Source: Treponema sp.
Lineage (GTDB): Bacteria; Spirochaetota; Spirochaetia; Treponematales; Treponemataceae
Direction: 5' to 3'
Assembly (NCBI GenBank): GCA_016281495.1
Contig: JAEEIU010000058.1
Location: 1 to 64,000 of the forward strand
Length of the DNA: 64,000 nucleotides
In this document: positions 42,426 through 50,788 of the stretch, one piece after another
How the letters are laid out: each line of letters starts with the position of its first letter
Numbering within the stretch: the stretch's first letter is position 1
Translations under genes and position numbers: made by a program
Notes under the pieces: generated by a model
Told to the model about the DNA's origin: nothing
Database searches by the model: none
Seen by the model: the letters and a program-made list of their open reading frames with translations, nothing else

Positions 42426-42695
42426 CTAGATGCGGTGCATTTCCGTAAAGACTTTTTCCGCCATGAGGTTCACTTCGACACCAAGTGCGTGACCTTCCTC
42501 TGTAAGAAGCTTGCGGGCCTCGTCAACAGAAATGTCTGAATTGCTCATGTCTGCCATCATCATCATGACAAAATTGCCGCTAAGGATGGTCTGGGTGATA
42601 TCATCAATATTAATGGAATGATTTGCCAAAAATGCGGAGACCTTGGCAATGATTCCAACCTTGTCTGCACCAACAACAGTAATAATCGCTTTCAT
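42426..42695 (-). CDS. ACT-domain protein (UPF0237 type)
   Basis: This 89-residue protein is a single ACT domain: AIITVVGADKVGIIAKVSAF, HSINIDDITQTIL and a C-terminal EKVFTEMHRI. Members of this small family are thought to bind amino acids and regulate other proteins. The start is placed at ATG 42695 rather than the ATG two codons earlier, because a promoter with good spacing ends six bases before 42695. It is a single-gene unit. Confidence 0.88.
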   Translation of the reverse strand: MKAIITVVGADKVGIIAKVSAFLANHSINIDDITQTILSGNFVMMMMADMSNSDISVDEARKLLTEEGHALGVEVNLMAEKVFTEMHRI

Positions 42696-42730
42696 GCCCA
42701 TATTCTACCCCAGTTTGGGCTTTTAGACAA
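42696..42730 (-). promoter_or_regulatory. ACT gene promoter, leaderless arrangement
   Basis: On the minus strand TTGTCT (42725-42730) and TAGAAT (42702-42707) are 17 bases apart, with six bases between the -10 and ATG 42695. The alternative ATG at 42701 would lie before the expected transcription start. Confidence 0.6.
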
Positions 42731-42744
42731 GAGAGTGACGGGGC

Positions 42745-42789
42745 GAGTTGAAAGTGGAAAAGTGAAAACTGAAAGCTGTGAGTTGAAAG
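42745..42789. repeat. left flank repeat of the DMT transporter gene
   Basis: This purine-rich stretch contains GTGGAAAAGTGAAAACTGAAAG. A similar sequence lies inverted at 43895-43937, so the transporter gene between them is bounded by imperfect inverted repeats. Confidence 0.6.
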
Positions 42790-42910
42790 ATTGTCTGGGA
42801 TTTTAAAGAGGTGACGTCATTTTCTGAATTGGATGTCACTTTCCCCGGATGATGTTCTTTTCTTCCTCCTGATTTTCCATGAACACCCCATGGCTAGAAA
42901 ATCAAAAAAG

Positions 42911-42927
42911 TGATATAGTGTCGCATT
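42911..42927 (+). promoter_or_regulatory. extended -10 promoter of DMT transporter gene
   Basis: TGATATAGT (42911-42919) is an extended -10 lying eight bases before ATG 42928. The -35 region (TGGCTA, 42891-42896) is weak. A leader of about one or two bases is expected. Confidence 0.45.
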
Positions 42928-43890
42928 ATGAAGACGTTTTACCATGCCTCTAGCGCAGGAAAATTTTTGGGGTACATGCTTGCCGCCGTTACCATACTTT
43001 TTTGGGGGATTACTTTTGTAAGCACGAAATATCTGCTTGCCGACTTCTCTTCCGCCGAAATCCTTTTCTTCCGTGTGATTCTTGCCTTTGTGGGGCTCTG
43101 GATAATTCATCCCAAAACTGAAAAAATCCAAATGCGCGACAACATCCTTTTTGCGCTTGCGGCCCTTACCGGAATCATCTTCTATCAGCTGATGGAAAAC
43201 ATTGCGATTCACTTTACCAATGCGTCCAACGTGAGCGTAATTGTCAGCATCTGCCCCCTCTTTACCGCGATAATCAGCCAGATTTTCCTAAAGGAAAAGC
43301 ACCTCACATTCTGGTTCATCCTGGGCTTTGTCATTTCAATTACCGGCGTCACACTGGTCTGCCTAAACGGAAGCACCAGGCTCCAGTTCAATCCCAAGGG
43401 CGACGTTCTGGCCCTTCTTTCCGCCATAAGCTGGGGCTTTTATTCCATGATAATTTCAATCATCAACAGAAGGAAATATGACCCAATATGTTCAACACGA
43501 CGCATCTTCTTCTTTGCGGTTTTATTCATGGCAGTCATCGCCGCTGTGGGGATTTTCATAAATGCAAATGCAGGAGGCATGCCGTCATCTTCTGTATTGC
43601 AGGCATTCTCGTTTGAAATTGATTCATCAGTAAATGCAGCCAGATTTTCTAAACTGCTCAACTGGGTGAACCTTTTGTTCCTGGGTGTGGTTGCAAGCGG
43701 ACTTTGCTTTGTGGCGTGGAACAAGGCATGCCAGATTATCGGGACAGTCAAAATCAGCTGTGGCCTCTATCTTATTTCCGTCGTGACCATTGTCTTTGCA
43801 TTCTTTGTGCTTGGAGAAAAAATCACCCCTCTTGGTGCAGCCGGTGCCATCATCACGATAGCAGGCCTTTTCATCAGCGAGAAGAAATAA
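42928..43890 (+). CDS. EamA/DMT-family transporter
   Basis: This 320-residue protein has about ten membrane helices in two EamA repeats. The first repeat includes ILFWGITFVSTKYLL and FTNASNVSVIVSICPLFTAI, and the second includes LLSAISWGFYSMII and YLISVVTIVFAFFVLGEKIT. Members export or import small metabolites such as amino acids or nucleotides; the substrate is unknown. It stands alone between inverted purine-rich repeats, which could mean it was gained as a unit. Confidence 0.87.
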   Translation: MKTFYHASSAGKFLGYMLAAVTILFWGITFVSTKYLLADFSSAEILFFRVILAFVGLWIIHPKTEKIQMRDNILFALAALTGIIFYQLMENIAIHFTNASNVSVIVSICPLFTAIISQIFLKEKHLTFWFILGFVISITGVTLVCLNGSTRLQFNPKGDVLALLSAISWGFYSMIISIINRRKYDPICSTRRIFFFAVLFMAVIAAVGIFINANAGGMPSSSVLQAFSFEIDSSVNAARFSKLLNWVNLLFLGVVASGLCFVAWNKACQIIGTVKISCGLYLISVVTIVFAFFVLGEKITPLGAAGAIITIAGLFISEKK

Positions 43891-43894
43891 GGGA

Positions 43895-43937
43895 AATTTT
43901 CCACTCTCAGTTCTCAACTTTCAGTTTTCCACTTCCA
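43895..43937. repeat. right flank repeat of the DMT transporter gene
   Basis: The reverse complement reads GTGGAAGTGGAAAACTGAAAG and continues with TTGAGAACTGAGAGTGG, matching the left flank at 42745-42789 imperfectly. Confidence 0.6.
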
Positions 43938-44010
43938 CCTAGACGTGAATTTTTTATTGGGGTATAATTGAATCATTCAATAAAACTTCATTTTGCAGAC
44001 GGGAGAAAAA

Positions 44011-44943
44011 ATGTTTGATCGTCAAAAGTATAAGAAGATTGCATGGCTGCAGCTGAAGGGCAGGCTTAAGGGGCCTGTGCTTGCAACGCTTACTGTTTTT
44101 GCCGTTGTTTTTCTGATTTATCTTCCGGACAGGATAAACAGTTACAGGCAGCTGCTTTATGGCTATGGTTATCCTAAGCAGACTTCTGTTGGGAATGCGC
44201 TTTCTTTCCTGATACCGTTTCTTGTGTATTTTATTTACGGCGTAATGATTATGGCTTATACATATCTGCACGTCGTGATGTCTCATACTACCAAAGAGGT
44301 TAAATTCTCAACCTATATACACGGCTTCACTCTGTGGCTCCAGGGATTCCTTGGGTACCTGTGGATGCTGCTGTGGGTTTTCCTTTGGTCTCTTCTGATG
44401 GTGGTTCCCGGCATCGTTAAGTTTTATTCTTATTCACAGATGTTTTTCATTCTGGCGGAGAATCCTGACATTCCGGTCCGCAAGGCAATGCGCATGAGCA
44501 TACTCATGACCAACGGACACAAGGCTGACCTCTTCAAGATGGACATGAGCCTTCTGGGCTGGTACTTTCTTATCTTAATTACATCCGGACTGGCAGGTCT
44601 GTGGTTTGGACCATACATAATGATGACGAAGGTGAATGCATTCCATGCCCTAAAGGAAGAGGCCCTGAGGGTGGGTGTCCTTGAACGCTATGATTTTGAT
44701 GGAGAGGATTCAGCGGATAAGGAAGAAAGTGCATCCAGAGAAAACAATGCTAATGGTACGGTCGTTAATGAGGCTTCGGCTGCAAATAATGACGGGGATT
44801 TCCCGGTTGCCGATTCAAAACCAAAGTACCCGGATGAAATAGATTATACAGTGGTCCCTTCGGACTCTTTGATGACAGATGCCCAGGCTCAAGAAAAAGA
44901 CGCACAGGCTCAAAATAATCCTGATGAAATAGGAGAAAACTGA
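44011..44943 (+). CDS. DUF975-type integral membrane protein
   Basis: This 310-residue protein starts at ATG 44011 after GGGAGA. It has several membrane helices, and the segments LLMVVPGIVKFYSYSQMFFI, NPDIPVRKAMRMSILMTNGH and LFKMDMSLLGWYFLI are typical of DUF975 proteins. The C-terminal tail of about 90 residues is acidic and probably disordered, ending with repeated AQAQEKDAQAQ. The function is unknown. Its stop overlaps the start of sppA by one base, suggesting a shared role in membrane protein quality or secretion. Confidence 0.8.
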   Translation: MFDRQKYKKIAWLQLKGRLKGPVLATLTVFAVVFLIYLPDRINSYRQLLYGYGYPKQTSVGNALSFLIPFLVYFIYGVMIMAYTYLHVVMSHTTKEVKFSTYIHGFTLWLQGFLGYLWMLLWVFLWSLLMVVPGIVKFYSYSQMFFILAENPDIPVRKAMRMSILMTNGHKADLFKMDMSLLGWYFLILITSGLAGLWFGPYIMMTKVNAFHALKEEALRVGVLERYDFDGEDSADKEESASRENNANGTVVNEASAANNDGDFPVADSKPKYPDEIDYTVVPSDSLMTDAQAQEKDAQAQNNPDEIGEN

Positions 44944-45983
44944 TGTTAAACAATAAAAATCAAAAAGGAATGATTGTTTTTATAATTATTGCCGTTATCG
45001 TTGTTTTGGTTACGATTTTTAAATTCATGATGCCGGTGGGGGAGGCTGCACCTGTTGAAAGAATTGTTCAGAAAAACAATTACAGGAATCCTTTCTCACT
45101 TCTGACAAATCCTGCTGTTCAAAACAAGGTGACTCATCTGCCTGGACAGAAATACATTGCACGCCTTTACATTGAGGGAACGATTCAGGAAGAAAACATG
45201 ACTTACAATCAGGACTGGCTTTTGGATACGATAGATGAGCTTGCCTCTGATCCTTATAATGTTGGAATGATTCTTGACATCAACTCACCGGGTGGAACTG
45301 TCTACGAGGCTGATGAGCTTTATCTTGCCCTTCTTGAATACAGGAAAACCGAAAAACCTGTGTACGCATATTTTGAATCCATGGCGGCCAGCGGCGGATA
45401 TTACATTGCTTGTGCGGCCACAAAAATAGTTGCAAACCGTAATACGCTCACGGGAAGCATAGGTGTCATTGCGGGGCAGAGTCTTGACCTTACAGGCCTT
45501 ATGGAAAAATACGGCGTAAAGTCAGAGACAATCCATGCAGGCAAAAACAAGAACATGGGAAATTACAATGAACCGCTGTCGGATGAGCAGAGGGAAATCC
45601 TTCAGTCGATAGCGGATGAGTGCTACGAGCAGTTTACGGGAATTGTGGCAGAGGCACGCAACATGAAGATCGAAAGGGTTCAGGAACTTGCGGACGGCCG
45701 TGTTTATACAGCCAAGCAGGCATTGGGTGCTGGGCTTGTTGATTCAATCGGTTCTTTTGATGATGCTGTTGACTTGATGGAGAAAAATCACTTCTACGGG
45801 GATAAGGGGGTGTTTGTGGAAGATTATAAATACCAGCGTGACATGAGCTTCTATGATTATCTGCGCGGTTTTTCTTCAAAAATAGTTCCTGGTAAGGCGG
45901 ATTCAATCACAGGGCTCCCGGAGGCTGTTGAAAAAATCATAGACCCAGAACTGAAATATCCGGCCTTCATCTACGAGCAGTAG
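44943..45983 (+). CDS. sppA: signal peptide peptidase SppA
   Basis: This 346-residue membrane-bound serine protease of family S49 clears signal peptide remnants. It has one N-terminal helix (GMIVFIIIAVIVVLVTIF). LDINSPGGTVYEADELYLAL and PVYAYFESMAASGGYYIACA (catalytic Ser in MAASGGYY) are diagnostic. NRNTLTGSIGVIAGQ and a Lys-containing segment (IHAGKNKNMG) complete the S49 pattern. The size fits the short, single-domain form rather than the double E. coli form. It is the second gene of the DUF975 operon. Confidence 0.92.
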   Translation: MLNNKNQKGMIVFIIIAVIVVLVTIFKFMMPVGEAAPVERIVQKNNYRNPFSLLTNPAVQNKVTHLPGQKYIARLYIEGTIQEENMTYNQDWLLDTIDELASDPYNVGMILDINSPGGTVYEADELYLALLEYRKTEKPVYAYFESMAASGGYYIACAATKIVANRNTLTGSIGVIAGQSLDLTGLMEKYGVKSETIHAGKNKNMGNYNEPLSDEQREILQSIADECYEQFTGIVAEARNMKIERVQELADGRVYTAKQALGAGLVDSIGSFDDAVDLMEKNHFYGDKGVFVEDYKYQRDMSFYDYLRGFSSKIVPGKADSITGLPEAVEKIIDPELKYPAFIYEQ

Positions 45984-46022
45984 GGGGAGGTAAGTGTAAC
46001 CCTCAGACTCTGCATGGCACCG

Positions 46023-46646
46023 TCAGCTGTAGGACTGCATCTCAAAGAGTTCGTTGATGGCGGTGGAGATTTCCGGGAGGTTCAGGGGCTTGTGGAAGAA
46101 GTGGCTTACACCAAGCTCTATGCACTGCCTTTCCATCTCGGGGTCTTCCAGGGCGGTGGCGACTATGATTTGGGGCTTTCCGAATGCGTCACTTTCTTTA
46201 ATCCTGCGGCACAGCTTAAGGCCGTCAATTCCGGGCAGGTCCAGGTCCAGTATTACACAGCGGGGCTGCTTTTGAACCATCTGTGAGCCGGCCTCAAAAC
46301 CGTCAAATGCCTGGTAAATCTGAATTGTGTTGTCCTGCTTGATCAAAAATTCCCTGATTACATTGTTCAGGCTGCGGTCATCATCTACAATAAGCACGGA
46401 ATGGGGTAAAACCACGCTCTTTATCTCGCACTGATCCATAAGCTCTGTGGGAATCCTCATGTTCCTTTTTTCCATGAATTCAACCAGGTCTTCCGGATAT
46501 ACACGGAACTGTCCGCCGGGAGTTTTAAATCCCTTCAGATAGTCGTTCCTTATCCAGTTTATTGCGGTCTGGTTTACGACTCCGCAGATGTTTGCGACTT
46601 CTAGTGCACTGTAAACTACAGGTTTTTTCGATTTTGTTTTAGACAT
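46023..46646 (-). CDS. excisionase-type DNA-binding domain fused to a response regulator receiver
   Basis: This 207-residue protein has an N-terminal MerR/excisionase-like helix-turn-helix (YSALEVANICGVVNQTAINW, then TPGGQFRVYPEDLVEF) and a C-terminal receiver domain with VLIVDDDRSL, CVILDLDLPGIDG (phosphorylated Asp), IIVATA and FFHKPL. The order is the reverse of the usual receiver-then-output layout. No histidine kinase gene is adjacent, so it is an orphan regulator. It has a TGCTATAAT extended -10, a leader and an AAGGGG site. Confidence 0.85.
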   Translation of the reverse strand: MSKTKSKKPVVYSALEVANICGVVNQTAINWIRNDYLKGFKTPGGQFRVYPEDLVEFMEKRNMRIPTELMDQCEIKSVVLPHSVLIVDDDRSLNNVIREFLIKQDNTIQIYQAFDGFEAGSQMVQKQPRCVILDLDLPGIDGLKLCRRIKESDAFGKPQIIVATALEDPEMERQCIELGVSHFFHKPLNLPEISTAINELFEMQSYS

Positions 46647-46729
46647 ATTTACCCCTTTGGAGATATTATAGCAGAAGTTTTGAAATTATGCTAGAGTTTT
46701 TTGATGATTTTGAGATTTTTCGAACGATT

Positions 46730-47341
46730 TTAAAGGACTTTTTTTATGGTTGAAGAGGAAAAACCCATCCGGCCAAGGGACATGAGCATTTTTTCACGGT
46801 CTGCCTTCGGGTGTGTCCTGGTGTATTTTTCTGCGGCCTTTGAGCATAACTCTTCCTCGTCGTATTCCTGAAAAAACTCTTCCAATGCCTCTTTTGCGGA
46901 CTGTTTGTCCACCCCCCTTGCGGAAAGCTCTGCCTGAAGCCTTATCCGGCCCTCGTAATGGTTTATGGCACGTGTCCTGAGCCATGCTATGGCAAAGCGC
47001 CTGTCGCTCAGGTAATTGCAGGATTCAAGGTAATCCAATGCTTTTTTAACTGAATGTTCATCCATTTGTTTTGCTGCCAGTTTTTGCTCAAGGGACCGCC
47101 TGCAGTGCTCGCATCGGGCAAGATAGCTCATTGCGGCCTTTTCCGTTGCAAATGTCAGTGCCGCCTGCTGGATGTCAACGGCTTCTTCATCCGGTATCTG
47201 ATTTTGGGTTTGGGCATATTCAAAAAGCTTTTGGACTTCCAACTCCTCAAGATATTCCGGACGCAAAAAAAATGCAGGTCCTGCATCGCTTGTGATTTCT
47301 AAAGCTCCATGCAAAACCTGCTTTATTTCACGAATGACCAT
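46730..47341 (-). CDS. recX: regulatory protein RecX
   Basis: This 203-residue protein belongs to the RecX family, which binds RecA and limits its activity. The three-helix repeats are visible in AMSYLARCEHCRRSLEQKL, VKKALDYLESCNYLSDRRFA and RIRLQAELSARGVDKQSAKE. ATG 47341 follows CGAGGACTT; an in-frame extension to 47440 would overlap rpsI and is rejected. It lies 22 bases after rpsI and seems to belong to the rplM-rpsI transcript, while no recA gene is in the window. Confidence 0.85.
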   Translation of the reverse strand: MVIREIKQVLHGALEITSDAGPAFFLRPEYLEELEVQKLFEYAQTQNQIPDEEAVDIQQAALTFATEKAAMSYLARCEHCRRSLEQKLAAKQMDEHSVKKALDYLESCNYLSDRRFAIAWLRTRAINHYEGRIRLQAELSARGVDKQSAKEALEEFFQEYDEEELCSKAAEKYTRTHPKADREKMLMSLGRMGFSSSTIKKVL

Positions 47342-47363
47342 AAGTCCTCGGGTATTGGTAAAC

Positions 47364-47753
47364 TTAGCGCTTACTGAACTGGAATCTTCTGCGTGCACCG
47401 CGCTGACCGTACTTCTTGCGTTCAACCATGCGGGAGTCACGGGTAAGATATCCGTTTGCCCTAAGTGCCTGATGTGCGTTTGGATCTACCTGAGTCAAGG
47501 CTCTGGAAAGTCCGTGAAGGCAAGCTGCTGCCTGTCCGTTAAGACCACCACCGCAAACGTTGATCAAGATGTCGTACTTGTTTGCATTTGAAGTAACCAA
47601 AAGCGGCTGGTTAACCAAACGGATCTGCTCGGCTGTATCAAAGTAATCTTTAAGATCCTTGCCGTTTACAACAATTTTGCCGGAACCTTCGCGTAAAAAT
47701 ACACGGGCTACAGCTGTCTTTCTTCTTCCTGTACCAATTGCTATATTATCCAC
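47364..47753 (-). CDS. rpsI: 30S ribosomal protein S9
   Basis: This 129-residue protein is S9 of the small subunit. GTGRRKTAVARVFL begins it, INVCGGGLNGQAAACLHGLS is the central conserved part, and KKYGQRGARRRFQFSKR is the basic tail that reaches the P-site tRNA. It lies 13 bases after rplM in the standard L13-S9 pair. Confidence 0.97.
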   Translation of the reverse strand: MDNIAIGTGRRKTAVARVFLREGSGKIVVNGKDLKDYFDTAEQIRLVNQPLLVTSNANKYDILINVCGGGLNGQAAACLHGLSRALTQVDPNAHQALRANGYLTRDSRMVERKKYGQRGARRRFQFSKR

Positions 47754-47766
47754 GATTGACTCCTAA

Positions 47767-48195
47767 TTACACTTCCAGTGGCTGTGGGTTCTGTGCGGCA
47801 TGAGGGTGCTCGCTGCCTGCATAAATCTTGAGGTTGCCGATTATCTTGCGTCCCAGACGGTTGTGGGGAAGCATACCTGCGATTGTCCTTCTGAGAGGAT
47901 CTGTTGGGTGTCTGTCAAGAAGTGTTTCAAAAGAGTATTCCTTGAGTCCACCGACGAATCCTGTGTAATGGCGATACTTCATGTCTGAAGACTTGTTGCC
48001 TGAAACCTGAACTTTGTCGGCATTGATGATTACCACGTAGTCTCCACAAAGAACGTTTGGTTCATAAGAAGGCTTGTGCTTTCCACGAAGAACACTGGCA
48101 GCCTTAGCAGCTACACGTCCCAGATTCTTGCCTGAGGCGTCGATGATGTACCAGTCATGCTTTACATCATTTGGTTTTGAAAAAATCGTTTTCAT
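47767..48195 (-). CDS. rplM: 50S ribosomal protein L13
   Basis: This 142-residue protein is L13. HDWYIIDASGKNLGRVAAKA, HYTGFVGGLKEYSFE and RTIAGMLPHNRLGRKI are family signatures. It heads an rplM-rpsI-recX operon. Its leader of roughly 100 bases contains two hairpins (48233-48278) and may take part in autoregulation. Confidence 0.97.
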   Translation of the reverse strand: MKTIFSKPNDVKHDWYIIDASGKNLGRVAAKAASVLRGKHKPSYEPNVLCGDYVVIINADKVQVSGNKSSDMKYRHYTGFVGGLKEYSFETLLDRHPTDPLRRTIAGMLPHNRLGRKIIGNLKIYAGSEHPHAAQNPQPLEV

Positions 48196-48232
48196 TGTAT
48201 ATACCTACTAATAGAATTACACCTGTCGTTTT

Positions 48233-48278
48233 GCATCATACGACCGATGCTTTGCGCACAATGAGCAGTTGCACGCAA
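48233..48278 (-). promoter_or_regulatory. candidate L13 leader structure, two hairpins
   Basis: On the minus strand TTGCGTGCA pairs with TGTGCGCAA (two G-T pairs, nine-base loop), and then GCATC pairs with GATGC. The hairpins lie 38-83 bases before the rplM start and after a plausible TTGACT promoter near 48328. This resembles the layout of ribosomal protein leaders, but I cannot match it to a known class. Confidence 0.4.
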
Positions 48279-48382
48279 TATATACGGGGTAAGGAAATAT
48301 ATCATTTTTTGGGGGATTTAGTCAAGTTAGATACAGCGATTTTGGAGGAATGTTGACTTGAATGACAAATGGAAGGGGCTTA

Positions 48383-48715
48383 TCAGCTGCGAGTCAGGTC
48401 CTGTAGAAATGAACGCATGTGTTCAGACTGAGGGGGTGTAAGGCGATGGAATAAATCAAGAAGATCTTTATCTGCGAGAACTGTATTGTTGATCTCTGGA
48501 TTGAAAAAGTAGCCCGGAGAAACATTCAGATATTCGCAGATTTTTAGGAAACCGGAAATTGTCGTTGAGCATTTTCCAGTTTCGATTTTGTTTATGTATG
48601 TTTCATTTTGACCAAGAGCAAGACTCATTTCTCTTGCGGAAACTTTTCGTTCGTTCCTTAAAAAGCGGAGGCGGTCCCTGAAAAAATCTTCTGTTAAAAT
48701 GCTATACTCATTCAT
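48383..48715 (-). CDS. XRE-family helix-turn-helix regulator
   Basis: This 110-residue protein has an N-terminal HTH_3 domain: RDRLRFLRNERKVSAREMSL, ALGQNETYINKIETGKCSTT and GFLKICEYLNVSPGYFF. The C-terminal part is short and helical. It is divergent from the Ig-like lipoprotein at 48856 and could regulate it. A TATAAT lies nine bases before its ATG with no Shine-Dalgarno, so it may also have a very short leader. Confidence 0.85.
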   Translation of the reverse strand: MNEYSILTEDFFRDRLRFLRNERKVSAREMSLALGQNETYINKIETGKCSTTISGFLKICEYLNVSPGYFFNPEINNTVLADKDLLDLFHRLTPPQSEHMRSFLQDLTRS

Positions 48716-48855
48716 TTTTATAGCATTATAAGCTATGTTAAACTTGAAATATTACATAGAAAACTTTATTATAGAAATAATAGGGTGTAAAAAGCAATAA
48801 AAAGAACTTTTTATGACTCAATAAGTTATAAAGACTAGGAACAATGGAGGTTAAA

Positions 48856-50532
48856 ATGAAAAAATTATTAATTCTTGCAGCAATTCTCTTCCCCATGCTT
48901 TTGATTTCATGCGGTAATCCAAACCAGACTGGGCCTGATGAACATGAAGAAAATCCTATACAGGAAGCAGATGCAGACATTCAGACTTTGGAGTCAGCAA
49001 AAGCAATTCTTACAGTGAAAACTGTCATAACGAAAAATGAATCATCCATAAATTTGCCGTCATCTGTTGCAGGATATGATGGCCTTACGGTTTCATGGGT
49101 GTCAGGAAACGAATCTGTCATTTCTATAAATGGTGCTGTTCAGCATCAATCCGGTACAGGATCTGATTCCGTAAATCTTACGGCAACACTTTCCCTTAAT
49201 GGAAAAACTGCGACCAAAGTATTTGAAATAACAGTTTATCAGACTAACGCGGAACTAAGTGATGAAGAAGTGCTTGAAGCCGCCGCATCAGATCTTGAGA
49301 CCGATGCATCAGAGCTTTATGCCGAATACCTCAATGCAGACATTTTAAGTCCATATACACTTACTCTGAATGATTCAGTTGTAATTGATGGAAATGAAGT
49401 GAGCGTCAATTGGTCTGCAGAATCAGAAGACGATCATTTTTCACTTTCCGGAAATAACCTTACCATTGAACGTGATATCGTGGACATACCGGTTTCATTA
49501 AAAGGAACCCTGGATTACGATGGAGAAACTGCTGAAAAGACAATTACATTTACAATTCCGCATATTTCAGAGTTTGTTTATTCATATGAAAATACAGGAT
49601 CTAATTATTCATCTTTAGATACAAGAACATATTCATTTGATGGCAATAATCTTGTAATTATGCATAATTATACTAGAACTGAAAACGGAGAAACCGATGA
49701 ATTTGTAGAAGGATACAAATATACCTATACAGTGGATGCTTCTAACAAGATCCTTATGCTAACTAGAGTCAAAATTATGGAGGATGGTACCTGGTATACA
49801 AAATCTGAATACAGGGATTATGCTAGCCAGGAGTATGTCGTCTATGCGAATGCCATGAAAAAAGTAGATGCATATCCTACTCTTGCCAATTTTGCAGAAT
49901 ATATGGGGGGTGGCGAAGAGGAGATGCAGGAGTACCTTGAAAGCCATGGATTTTATGAAGGGGGAGTTTCTACTGAGACTGCTGTCAGAAATTATCTTGA
50001 TAAAGAGATTGAATGGATGCGTAATTTATTGGATTTGCCTGTTACTGCAACTCATTCACAAATAATAGATGCAATGGTTTCGTGTTCAATAGAAGATATA
50101 GTCGATGGAGGTTTCCCTGGAACTGTAGCTTATGACTACCAGATAGACTATAACACTTCGTCATGGGAAAACAATATTTCATTCTCCGCAGAAACAGCAT
50201 TTTTAGCCGGAAAACACTCGTATGAGCAGAAAGGATATTGGCGTACAAACAGTGCTGGTAGTTCTGCATCTTTGAATTATGATATGCCAGACATAAAAAA
50301 AGGAGAATTTAGTTTCAGTAATCAAAATGGTAATTCTTTCGAAGGAACTGCAAAATTCAACTCAGACTTTACATCCTTTGTTTTCTTACTGAAATTCCTA
50401 TCTTCTAAGACTTTGGAAGAAGATGATAAGCAATGGTCTGTAACGGAAGATTTAACAAATAAAAAAATAACAGTTTCAAACGGTCATGGGAAGACTTTTG
50501 ATCTGTTCTTTTATCCAAAGCAACTGTACTGA
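48856..50532 (+). CDS. lipoprotein with two atrophied bacterial Ig-like domains
   Basis: This 558-residue protein starts at ATG 48856 after TGGAGGT. A lipoprotein signal (LLILAAILFPMLLISCGNP) is followed by two Ig-like repeats: LTVSWVSGNESVISINGAV with TATLSLNGKTATKVFEITV, and VSVNWSAESEDDHFSLSGN with KGTLDYDGETAEKTITFTI. The last 330 residues are rich in Tyr, Ser and Asn and probably beta-structured, but I do not recognise them. It is likely a surface or periplasmic lipoprotein. A 10-bp hairpin follows the gene. Confidence 0.75.
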   Translation: MKKLLILAAILFPMLLISCGNPNQTGPDEHEENPIQEADADIQTLESAKAILTVKTVITKNESSINLPSSVAGYDGLTVSWVSGNESVISINGAVQHQSGTGSDSVNLTATLSLNGKTATKVFEITVYQTNAELSDEEVLEAAASDLETDASELYAEYLNADILSPYTLTLNDSVVIDGNEVSVNWSAESEDDHFSLSGNNLTIERDIVDIPVSLKGTLDYDGETAEKTITFTIPHISEFVYSYENTGSNYSSLDTRTYSFDGNNLVIMHNYTRTENGETDEFVEGYKYTYTVDASNKILMLTRVKIMEDGTWYTKSEYRDYASQEYVVYANAMKKVDAYPTLANFAEYMGGGEEEMQEYLESHGFYEGGVSTETAVRNYLDKEIEWMRNLLDLPVTATHSQIIDAMVSCSIEDIVDGGFPGTVAYDYQIDYNTSSWENNISFSAETAFLAGKHSYEQKGYWRTNSAGSSASLNYDMPDIKKGEFSFSNQNGNSFEGTAKFNSDFTSFVFLLKFLSSKTLEEDDKQWSVTEDLTNKKITVSNGHGKTFDLFFYPKQLY

Positions 50533-50552
50533 TAATTTGGAATTATAATTAT

Positions 50553-50600
50553 GCCGTCTGTTGATTTATTGATTAAGTAATAACAGGCGGCTCTTGTCTA
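50553..50600 (+). terminator. hairpin after the Ig-like lipoprotein gene
   Basis: GCCGTCTGTT (50553-50562) pairs with AACAGGCGGC (50582-50591) over ten positions with one G-T pair. It is followed by only a weak T-rich stretch (TCTTGTCT), so termination may be partial. Confidence 0.55.
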
Positions 50601-50606
50601 ATGGAA

Positions 50607-50710
50607 TGTCACACGGATTCGGAATTAGTATGTAATTCCTTTAAATTTTGCTTTTTGTCTGATGTGAGACTGAAATCTTATTTTTGTTCTCTTGTATTCT
50701 AAGTGACAAT
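50607..50710. repeat. GTCACRCGGATTCG repeat element
   Basis: The copy begins TGTCACACGGATTCGGAATT and the region ends with AAGTGACAAT at 50701-50710, an inverted match to the first bases. It thus looks like a shorter relative of the element at 27522-27685, with terminal inverted repeats of six to seven bases. Confidence 0.6.
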
Positions 50711-50788
50711 AAAAAAAATCAAAATTTTCTCCCAAAATGTGTTAAAAATGACAGTTCGTGACTAGTTAAATAGTATGGAGGTCACAAA

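Noticed and set aside
47342-47440. N-terminal extension of RecX to 47440
   Set aside because: It would overlap the rpsI coding region, and a GAGGACTT ribosome site stands directly before ATG 47341, which also gives the expected protein length.
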